DNA of 64,000 nt from CAWUKT01 sp963923035 (GTDB lineage: Bacteria > Bacteroidota > Bacteroidia > J057 > JADKCL01). Within the stretch, counting starts at the first letter, position 1. Each line of letters begins with the position of its first letter. Made by a program: the position numbers and the translations under genes. This document shows, piece by piece, positions 51,572-60,700 of this stretch. The stretch spans positions 32,870 through 96,869 of the forward strand of contig CAWUKT010000016.1 in assembly GCA_963923035.1 (NCBI GenBank), written 5' to 3'. The notes under the pieces were generated by a model that saw nothing but the letters and a program-made list of their open reading frames with translations, did no database searches and was not told the origin of the DNA.

Positions 51572-54500
51572 ATGCCTCCATCTCAATATTATCCGTCGCT
51601 GGCGCGACTGGTGGATGCTTCTGCCATCCCTGGAGACTTCCAGGCGCTGGAAGATCTCGCCCAGAACGGAATCGACTTTCTGCTCGGGAAGCTGTTTTAC
51701 AAGGATCTTGTCGCGGATGTATCTCCCGACGGCACCATCCGCTATTACAGCCTTACCTTGCTGGCTCCCGAACTGAAGCTGCCCCTGTTTGGCAGTGGGA
51801 TGAACCTCGTTTTCTTCAAAGGAACATCTGGCCTCTCCGAATTCCCCCTGGTCCTCGACTGGCGGTGGAGAGTTGCCAAATACATCCGTGAACTCGAAAA
51901 CGAGGGATTCTCTTACCTTCCTGAAGCCTTTGTCGATATTTTCATCGAACTGGCAGACATTGAGGATACCGAAGACTTCATTGGGCAGATCCTGGAAGCC
52001 TTCCTGGATGACGGAAACAGCGACTATGTCGATTTTGTCACCAACCTCATTTCCCTCATCAATGATTACGACGACGGCAATCCCGCCGTAACGACGGAAA
52101 TCACCAATATCGGGAACCAACTGACCACCATTAAAAATGAGGTCATCGCCATAGTTACCAACTCTGACTATTACAGCATTGGTTACCTGGTGAAGAACTT
52201 CCCCGATTTTTCCGCCATCCAGACGGCCATCGACTCGATTAAAACCTCGATCGATACCCTGAGCGATGACTACGACATTGAAATCAATGTCATGGTCGAT
52301 TTCGTAAAGGCTGCCCTCGGCAACCTCAGCGACCTCGACGAGAAGTTTGAACGCCTCGCCAACCTCTTTAAAACCTGGTTCGCAGGCATCACCAAACAGG
52401 ACTTCTACGACCTCATGGTCCCTGCCTTCTCCGTCGAGTTAAATGGCATCAATGCCGCCCTCGAATTCCCGCGGAACTGGCTCGTACCGGTCATCGAAAA
52501 CCCGCCCATGTCGGGCAACTTCGAGGAAGATCCCGATCCCAACAAGCTCGCGGCCCTGGAATTTCTGATTGGTGACCTCAAATACTCCACCCAAACGGGC
52601 TTTGAGTTCGAGAACCAATCCGCCTTCTCCTTTGACCGGGCGATGATCGGCAAGACCGGCATCATCCTGGACTTTCAGAACCTCAAAGTGGACATGTCCA
52701 AGTCCTACAACATCCCCGAAGCGACCACCGATGGCCGTCCCGAGGATTTCATGGGCATGTACGCGGAATCCGCATCGGTCATTCTCCCCTCCAAGTGGTT
52801 CAAAAACCAAAATGGAACCAACGCGGAGATTTACGGGGAAGACCTGTTGATCGGAACGGGTGGACTGTCCGGAAAGCTGGGATTGCGGGCCTTGGGTGGA
52901 AATGGAAAATTCACCACCAACCTTGGCTCCAACAGCGGCTTTGAGCTCGGTTTCTACAATTTTGACATCACCTTCAAACAGAACAAGGTCCTTTCGTCGA
53001 ACATCAAAGCGTCGATGAAAATCCCCAAGTTCGTGTATCCTTCCGGTCACCCCAATGCCGGCCAGCAGGTCGAATTGGAGATCGATGGACATATCCACGA
53101 CGATGGTGACTTCAACCTGACGGCGTCTACGGCTCCGCCCTATCCCATTGAGCTCCCCGGCGTTTTCACCTACAACATCCGCAGCCTCGAACTCGGCCAG
53201 GAAGATGGCGATTTCTACATTGGAACCTCCGGATCGATCCAGTTCCAGGGATTCCTCGCCAATACGCTCAAGCTCAAGGAAATCGAAGTCGACAAGCTCC
53301 GCATCTACAGCGACGGCACCATCGAATTCGAAGGCGGCTCCATTTCCCTCGTCGAACCGATTGTACTGCCGTTGGGACCGGTTGAAATTACCGTCTCGGC
53401 CATCCACTACGGTTCGCACCAGAAGGAAGTGGCTGGCGTCATGCGGAAGTTCAACTACTTCGGTTTTGACGGTGGAATCAGCGTCGATCCCCTCGGCATT
53501 GATGTGCGTGGGGACGGGGTGAAATTCTACTATTGCACCGACGACCTTCCCAACAAGCCGTCTCCTTACCTCCACATCCAGACCCTCTACCTGGACCTGA
53601 CGATTCCGGCCTCCTCCCCCTCGGCCATCATCAAGGGTTGGCTGTCGATCCCCGAACCGGGCACTTCGCCCGAGTACGCGGGTGGCGTCAGCATCCAGCT
53701 TCCCCAGGCCAAGATCGCGGGCAGTGCCGACATGAAATTGCAGCCGCGTTATCCGGCCTTCATCGTCGATGCCAGCATCGAGTTCCCCGCTCCCATTCCG
53801 CTGGGACCCGTGGGCATCTATGGCTTCCGGGGCCTGATTGGGTACCGGTATGTAGCGGAAAAAGAAGCTGTGGGACTCGTTTCCGGCGTTGACAGCTGGT
53901 ACGACTACTACAAATTCCCGCCGCGGGGCATCTCGGTCACCAAGTTCAGCGGTCCTGACCGCAGCACGGGCGCGACCAATCCCTTCTCGATTGGAGCGGG
54001 CGCATCCTTCGGAACTTCCGGCGACAACGGGACCATCCTGAACATCAAGGCGATGATCCTCCTCTCGATTCCGTCCCTCTTCATGATCGACGGCCGGGCC
54101 AATATCCTGTCGCCCCGCCTTGGATTGGAAGACCCGGGAGATCCGCCCTTCTTCGCCTTCATTGCCTTCGGTGACAATTCGTTGGAACTGGGCTTTGGCG
54201 CGGACTTCAAAATGCCGACTTCCAGTGGCGATATCCTCAAGCTGTATGCAGATGTCCAGGCGGGCTTCTTCTTCAACAACAGCAGCAACTGGTACGTCAA
54301 CATTGGTACCCGCGAGAATCCGGTCACGGCCCGCGTCCTGACATTGATGACCATTACGTCCTTCCTGATGCTGTCCGCCCGGGGTATCGAAGCCGGTGCC
54401 CGCGGTGAATTCAGCTTCAAGCGGAAGTACGGTCCGATCAAGGTCGCTGCCTGGGCCTACATTGAAGTGGGAGGAAAAATCAGCTTTGAAAAACCGCAGT

Positions 54501-57500
54501 TCGGGGCCTTCCTGGCCGCCGGTGTGGGAGCCGACATCGACATCAAGATTGTCAGCCTGTACGCTGCATTTGATGTATTGTTCGGAGTTGAAGCCCCCAA
54601 GCCCTTCCTCATCTACGGCGAGTTCCGCCTCTGTGTGAAGATCAAGATCCTCTTCGTCTTCAAGTTCAAATTCTGCGGCAACCTTTCGGTCAGCTGGGAA
54701 TTCAACAGCACGGTGGACCGAAGTCCGATCGATCCGATGATCAACCCGGCGAATGCCAGCACGGTCCCGGAAATCGTGAAGGGGGTGAATATGCTTTCTC
54801 ACGAAACCTTCAAACTGGCCTACCTAGGCGGCAATATTCCTTCGAACCTGCCCTCCAGCATCCAGAATACCATCCTTCCGCTGGATACCTACATCGACAT
54901 CAAAACCGAAAAAGGCTTCCTCCCGAATGCCGTCGGTTCCGTGATCGGTGGGGTGAGCAATCCGCCGGAGAAATACACCGAAATGGTTCCGCCGGAGAAG
55001 ATCATCCGTGGCAAAGAGGTCCGTCAGGTCAAGCACAAGTACTCCATCGAGAGCATTGAGCTGAAATCCTGGAACCCGAACTCCAATACCTGGGTGGACT
55101 ACAATCCTTGGGAAGCGTTGTACCCCGGTGGCTCCGGAATCTCGGGCCTGAAATGGGGACAGTTCCAGAAAGTGGATGGCAAATACAATACCATTCGCCT
55201 CCTGGCCACCAATCCCTTCTCCTATACCGAGCCCGGCGAACCTGGCTGGTATGTCCCGGAGCAGTACGGAATGACGGCCGCTACGATTTTCTGCGAAGGC
55301 GATGTCCTCGTACCCAAATGCGCGGATTTCCTCGCCAAGCCGGTGGGTCAGAAGTACTTCAACAACACGGGCAATAACCTGTTCTACTCGAACCAGGTGG
55401 CCTTCATGTTGCTGCCCATTCTGCCGACCGACTACGCGGAGATCAGCACGGCCCAGAATCCGTTCAACTTTGCGCGGTCTCTGGAGTGGAAAAACAGCAA
55501 TACGCTGCAAGTTCGCCTGCCGGATCCCTCCGCAGAGCTCAGACTCTGGCTGACGACCTTCAGCTTCGGCGTGAAGATCCGCTACTGGGCGTCCACCCTG
55601 GACGATACCAATATGCAGGTGACCTACGGCCACCCGGATCCGAACGCGGCCAACCAGAATGATCCCTACGAGGTCAGCTATACGGCGGGCCAATTGGCCA
55701 ACCCGGTGCTGTACAGCAACCCGAACTGGCGGCCGATTACCCGGATCGAGATTGTACCGGACTTCCCGAACCAGGCGCTGGTGGCCTCGCTCCAGCAGCA
55801 GATCGCGGACATCCAGCACAACAACAACCTGATCGAGTTGGGTGTCATCCAGGGCAAGCAGCAGGATACCAACAACCTGGAAGCCCAATTGGAAGCCCTG
55901 CTGAGCCGCGGTTGTACGGCATGGCCTTCCCAGCAGGGTCCCAAGGATCCATTGCTGTGTGACCTGTACCAGTCCTTGCTGGCGATTCTGCCTTGCTTCG
56001 ACGAAAGTCCGCAGTTGCCGCTGTCTGACCTTCAGACCTGCGCCCAGCAGTTCTATACCTTGGTGGCCAACTTCTTCAAGACCAATTTCCAGACCTATAC
56101 CATGCCGCCGGAAATGGTTCCGTACCACCAGAACGTCTTCTCGTTCTACCTCAATCCGAACCAGGGAGATGTGGGACTGCTGAACCAAAGCGCCAATACG
56201 GTCGCGGAAATGATTGGTATCATGGGCAACTGTATCCCCCAGCCGGATCGGTGCTATACCCTCCTCCACCAGATTTGCTGGTTGTCGCTGGAAGATTACC
56301 AGTACAACCTGAACATCCCGAGCCAGGCGGCCATTCAGGCCGATGCCCAGGCAGCGGTGGACGGTATCACGCAGTTCATCCAGCCGGTATGGCGTCCGGA
56401 TACGTCCTATGTGGTCCGCTTTACCCTGAAGGATGAAGTCGACGACGGCGCCAGCACGCCCGGTACGTACTCCTATACCTACGGGTTTACCACGGATGGT
56501 CCGGTGGGATACTTCCACGAAAATGCGAATGCCGATTACGGCGATCCGGCCTACCCGGATGAGTACGCATTGACCTCTCTCAAGCGGTACATCGACTATC
56601 AGCGTTCCTACCCGAATGCCGATGGCAACCTGATCAATGCCAAACCCCTCTTCTACAATGATGAGACGACCCGAATCGATCTCTTCTTCACGAAGGCCTG
56701 GGCCAAGCATTTCTTCCACAGCTGGGGCGCCTACAATGGATTGCCAGCGGCGGATGGACGGTTGAAGATCGTGATCAAAGATCCCAAGGAAGGAAGTTCC
56801 ATTGTGAACCCGCCCTACCTGGATTACGATCCGAACGATACCATCTATACCAATATTCCGCAGACCATTGAGAATTGGCAGAATGATCCCAATCCCGTCA
56901 TCCCGAATGGCTTGCAAGCGTATTCGAACCTGATCAACTCGCAAAACTGTGTGGTGATTGGTGGCAATACGATTGTTCCGCCGGCGGAATACGCGGAGAT
57001 CATCATGAAGCATCTCAAGCCGCGGAAGCTGTATACGGCAGTGGTCAACAACCACTATGACACCAACAATGACGGCGACCTGGAACAACTGAGCGATATC
57101 CGCGAGGTCCATCGCTTTACGTTCCAAACTTCCCGTTATGCCAACTTCGCCGAGCAGATCAACAGCTACCTGTTGACCGACGGCACCGGTGTCAACCAGG
57201 TGACCCGACCGGCCATTTTCAGCATGCCTGCTGCCTTGTCGTCCTCTGAAGTTACGGCTGCCTACGATACCATCGTCGGCAATGCCAATACCCTCAGCGA
57301 CAGCATTGAGGTCAATTTCCAACACAAATTTGACCGGGTACTCGAAGGTATCCTCGGCTTCGCTCCGCTCGAAGCTGCGATGACCACCGAGTTCAACCTG
57401 ATCCGGAACACCAACGACTCTTCCAAGATCGTCGCTGTCCTGATTCGGAACCCCGAACCCTTCAACAATCCCCGGATGCCCCTGGCTGAAGTTGCGGATA

Positions 57501-57739
57501 CCATCTCGGTCCTGACCGGTGGTGGAGCCCCCAATAACAGCTACAAGATGCTGTATTCGAAGGATTACTCGCAGGTGCTGATCATGCACAGCAGCCTGGA
57601 GATCACGGGTCCCTGGGACATCCGGTTCCAATACAAGATTTGGGATGGAAGTGCCTACGTCGTGCCTGCTCCCCCGGACTATTCCGTCGCGGAGATTGGA
57701 ACGATTGAGCTCACTGGCCTGGATTTTTCAAACTATTGA
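51572..57739 (+). CDS. Giant beta-repeat protein (2055 aa)
   Basis: A 2055-residue protein without a signal peptide. About 1-330 is partly helical. About 330-1050 is a long series of short alternating strands with Gly/Pro/Phe turns, such as ISLVEPIVLPLGPVEITVS, GPVGIYGFRGLIGYRYV, AGASFGTSGDNGTILNIKA and KFKFCGNLSVSWEF. This resembles the large repetitive proteins named DUF6603 in some databases (from memory). A coiled stretch near 1406-1445 (SLQQQIADIQHNNN) leads to a C-terminal half with PVGYFHENANADYGDP at about 1643 and long Tyr/Pro-rich strands. No transmembrane segment is clear. It lies 21 bp after the 128-residue gene and 27 bp before the 1954-residue gene. Confidence 0.9.
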   Translation: MPPSQYYPSLARLVDASAIPGDFQALEDLAQNGIDFLLGKLFYKDLVADVSPDGTIRYYSLTLLAPELKLPLFGSGMNLVFFKGTSGLSEFPLVLDWRWRVAKYIRELENEGFSYLPEAFVDIFIELADIEDTEDFIGQILEAFLDDGNSDYVDFVTNLISLINDYDDGNPAVTTEITNIGNQLTTIKNEVIAIVTNSDYYSIGYLVKNFPDFSAIQTAIDSIKTSIDTLSDDYDIEINVMVDFVKAALGNLSDLDEKFERLANLFKTWFAGITKQDFYDLMVPAFSVELNGINAALEFPRNWLVPVIENPPMSGNFEEDPDPNKLAALEFLIGDLKYSTQTGFEFENQSAFSFDRAMIGKTGIILDFQNLKVDMSKSYNIPEATTDGRPEDFMGMYAESASVILPSKWFKNQNGTNAEIYGEDLLIGTGGLSGKLGLRALGGNGKFTTNLGSNSGFELGFYNFDITFKQNKVLSSNIKASMKIPKFVYPSGHPNAGQQVELEIDGHIHDDGDFNLTASTAPPYPIELPGVFTYNIRSLELGQEDGDFYIGTSGSIQFQGFLANTLKLKEIEVDKLRIYSDGTIEFEGGSISLVEPIVLPLGPVEITVSAIHYGSHQKEVAGVMRKFNYFGFDGGISVDPLGIDVRGDGVKFYYCTDDLPNKPSPYLHIQTLYLDLTIPASSPSAIIKGWLSIPEPGTSPEYAGGVSIQLPQAKIAGSADMKLQPRYPAFIVDASIEFPAPIPLGPVGIYGFRGLIGYRYVAEKEAVGLVSGVDSWYDYYKFPPRGISVTKFSGPDRSTGATNPFSIGAGASFGTSGDNGTILNIKAMILLSIPSLFMIDGRANILSPRLGLEDPGDPPFFAFIAFGDNSLELGFGADFKMPTSSGDILKLYADVQAGFFFNNSSNWYVNIGTRENPVTARVLTLMTITSFLMLSARGIEAGARGEFSFKRKYGPIKVAAWAYIEVGGKISFEKPQFGAFLAAGVGADIDIKIVSLYAAFDVLFGVEAPKPFLIYGEFRLCVKIKILFVFKFKFCGNLSVSWEFNSTVDRSPIDPMINPANASTVPEIVKGVNMLSHETFKLAYLGGNIPSNLPSSIQNTILPLDTYIDIKTEKGFLPNAVGSVIGGVSNPPEKYTEMVPPEKIIRGKEVRQVKHKYSIESIELKSWNPNSNTWVDYNPWEALYPGGSGISGLKWGQFQKVDGKYNTIRLLATNPFSYTEPGEPGWYVPEQYGMTAATIFCEGDVLVPKCADFLAKPVGQKYFNNTGNNLFYSNQVAFMLLPILPTDYAEISTAQNPFNFARSLEWKNSNTLQVRLPDPSAELRLWLTTFSFGVKIRYWASTLDDTNMQVTYGHPDPNAANQNDPYEVSYTAGQLANPVLYSNPNWRPITRIEIVPDFPNQALVASLQQQIADIQHNNNLIELGVIQGKQQDTNNLEAQLEALLSRGCTAWPSQQGPKDPLLCDLYQSLLAILPCFDESPQLPLSDLQTCAQQFYTLVANFFKTNFQTYTMPPEMVPYHQNVFSFYLNPNQGDVGLLNQSANTVAEMIGIMGNCIPQPDRCYTLLHQICWLSLEDYQYNLNIPSQAAIQADAQAAVDGITQFIQPVWRPDTSYVVRFTLKDEVDDGASTPGTYSYTYGFTTDGPVGYFHENANADYGDPAYPDEYALTSLKRYIDYQRSYPNADGNLINAKPLFYNDETTRIDLFFTKAWAKHFFHSWGAYNGLPAADGRLKIVIKDPKEGSSIVNPPYLDYDPNDTIYTNIPQTIENWQNDPNPVIPNGLQAYSNLINSQNCVVIGGNTIVPPAEYAEIIMKHLKPRKLYTAVVNNHYDTNNDGDLEQLSDIREVHRFTFQTSRYANFAEQINSYLLTDGTGVNQVTRPAIFSMPAALSSSEVTAAYDTIVGNANTLSDSIEVNFQHKFDRVLEGILGFAPLEAAMTTEFNLIRNTNDSSKIVAVLIRNPEPFNNPRMPLAEVADTISVLTGGGAPNNSYKMLYSKDYSQVLIMHSSLEITGPWDIRFQYKIWDGSAYVVPAPPDYSVAEIGTIELTGLDFSNY

Positions 57740-57766
57740 TCATAACCACCTACAACATTTGAGTTC

Positions 57767-60700
57767 ATGTATTTTGTAAATAAATATATCCAACCAACAA
57801 TCGACCTCGACTATGCCGAGGAGTTCCAGGAGAATGGATCCAGCGTCATATATTCCCTTGGCTACTCGGAAGGCCTTCCCGTGGTCACCAAGAGCCTCCC
57901 GGACGGCAGCACCGTTTGGGGCCGGGCTCTGGCAACGGGACTGGAGGGCGTTCGATTCAGCAAATTGATCCAATTGGACCCTACGGGGGACATGGTATAT
58001 GTTGTGTTGGGACGGGTTGAGAACAGGTATATCCTGTTCTCTTTCCTCCCCAACGGCACCCTCTATTGGTCCAAGTACCTGAATGTCAACGATCCCTACG
58101 ATCGGGCAGACATTGTCGCGGACATTACCGCCAACCGGTTCTTCTTTGTCTACAACGCCAAGGTAAAAGGCATCTGGCGGCCGTATGTCAAGCAGTTCAA
58201 CTCCGCCGGTATCCTCGGCGGCCAGATCCAGCTGACCTACGGCAAGGGCGGCAACGATTTCATGCTCTACGAAGCCGTGGCCCGCACCAATGGCGGCGTC
58301 ACCCTCGCGGGCATCGTCGGCCAATCCAATTCCTCGACCATCCTCCTCGAATTGGATTCGGGACTAAAACTGGGCAAGACCTGGTTGCGGGAAAAAATGG
58401 TCCTGCACGACCTGATCATGGACAGTCCGGACAAGTATATCCTGTCCGGTTACGAGCTCAACCAGCAATCCGTGATCCTGTTCCGCCTGGATGGCAGCAC
58501 GACGGATTACCACGTGGTATTTGGGACCCAGGGCTATACGTCCTACCTGAGCCTCGGAGACGGCGAATTCTACGCGTCCATTTACGATTCCCTGCACGGA
58601 CGGGTCCACAAGCTGGATTTCTCCCTCTCCATCGTTTGGACCAAGGAAATCATCGCCAATTCCATTGAGTATCCCCTGTCGATCCTCAATTCCAACCCCA
58701 ACACCGCCAACCTCACCTTCGTTTCGGACAATGGGGTACTACTGGGGCATACCAACAAGAACCTCGATAGCTGTGCGACCGTGGTCCGTCCCATTCCGGA
58801 AGTGGGGATTTACAGCCACGACCTGAGCAATCCCAGGGTCTCGATTTCGGGGACCAGCCACGAACCGCTGAACCTGCAATCCGCCCTCAACGCTCACTCT
58901 TCTACCATTGAAGATGTGTGCAAAGGCGGTGGTGGCGATCCCGGCGGGAACTTCGAATTGACGGGAGATGAATCCATCCAGTCTGGTCATTTGTACCTCC
59001 AGGCGGCGGGTTCTACGGGTGCTGACAGCTCCAAGGGCAATCACCTCCGGTGGATGCTCCGCGGAATCCTGTCGGAACACCTTCCCAAAGGGGATTTGGC
59101 CTCTACTACGGCCAATTTCAACAAGCCCGACGACTACGTTCGGATTTATCGGACCCGGTATACCCCGGTCACCACGGCCATCAACCTCCAGCAGGCCACG
59201 CCGATGGTACAGAACTCCGATTTCCGGTGGTTGTATCCGCTGGGACAGGAAGCCGTCTACATCAACTTCCTCGACCAGACCCGTTACAGCCAGGTCCTCG
59301 GATCGGTCAACCCGGCGACGGACCCGATTCCCTTCCTCCAGGCCTATGGCTCGGCTCCGCTGGAAATCGAACACCTGACGGAACTCAGCTTCGCCGTGAC
59401 GATGGACTTCACCCAGACCGGCGGCAGTCCGGAAGTGGATTTGGAGCTGTTGAGTGTCGAGGAAAATACCACCACTTCTCCCAAAGTGGTTTCCCTCCGC
59501 CAGAGCTTCGCCTTCTCCCAGGTATCCGGCCGAAAGCTCTTGAGTGAGAACATCCGCAGCGTGCGGATGAGTGCCACGGACATGGTCATGACCCGCATCA
59601 CCTTTGAATTCTACTCCGATTTCATCGTGAGCAAGGCCCGGGGCGGCGACTGGCAGTACATGGGCCAGTACTCCCTGACCGTGGACACCGGGGTGGCATA
59701 TACGCAGTTGGAACCGACGGCCAACTCCGTCAACGGCAACTGGCTCCGCTACAACGACAATGCCCACGTCAAGGTCCAGAACTACAAGGACCGGTGGAAC
59801 TCGGCCTCCCTCGATCCGGATGAGCGCATCCTCAATACGGTTCAGAAGTACATCAACCTGAGTGACTCGGCTTCGAATCCCCAGGCCATCGAGACGATCT
59901 ACTTCAACGATCCCAATGCGACGCCCATCCCCGGATTTGAGCCCGATCCCGACTTTGATCCCTCCGAGAACGAGTTCGAATTGTCCAACCTGACCGTACT
60001 GAATTGGGCGGCCCTCGACTACCACATCGCGCGGATGCTGGGCCTCGGGGTACTTGACCTGGACACGACCGTCTTCAGCGGGGATTGGGTCTATATGGCG
60101 GAATACTTCACGGTGGACGACCTGGAAGATGGCCTCGGCGTACGGGATGTACAGCACCTGTACATGTCTCTGCCCACCAGCCTGAACGACCAGCGTCTGC
60201 CGGTCCCCGTGGACCTGAAGGCTCCGGTACCGGGCGTATTCTTCGGATTGGGCACTGAGGCGCCTGCCGTCATGACCGATGCCGATGGCTATTCTCCCGA
60301 TGGCCGGACCCGTTTCCTTTCCCTGTTCAACGAGGCGCTGCCTGAAGAAGAGCCCGATACGCCCTTCTGGTCGTCCACGTACATGTTTGTATCCGCCGAC
60401 CTGACCGCGCCGGTATACGCGGGAATTGAATACCGGAACCAGGGCAGTGCGAATTGGGACAAGCCTGAATTGCCGCACAATACCCTCTACTCCAACATCG
60501 ACTCAACGGTCCCGGCGGAGCAGAAATTTGAAACGCGGCCCATCGTCATCCCCGATCCCGAGTATCCCCTGTTTGTCCACCGGGAACGGTCCAGCGGATG
60601 GCACGAGTACAGTTCTTACGGCATCAACTGGTTCAGCCGGGCCACCTCCAGTACGGTGATCCACGCGCTGGAAACGACCATTGAGCCGAACAATACGCTC

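Noticed and set aside
54824..57631. Long open frames on the minus strand (up to 935 codons) opposite the giant genes
   Set aside because: They are shadows of GC-biased codon use. The plus-strand frames have coherent gene spacing and protein-like content; the antisense products are low-complexity Arg/Gly/Val-rich without domains.
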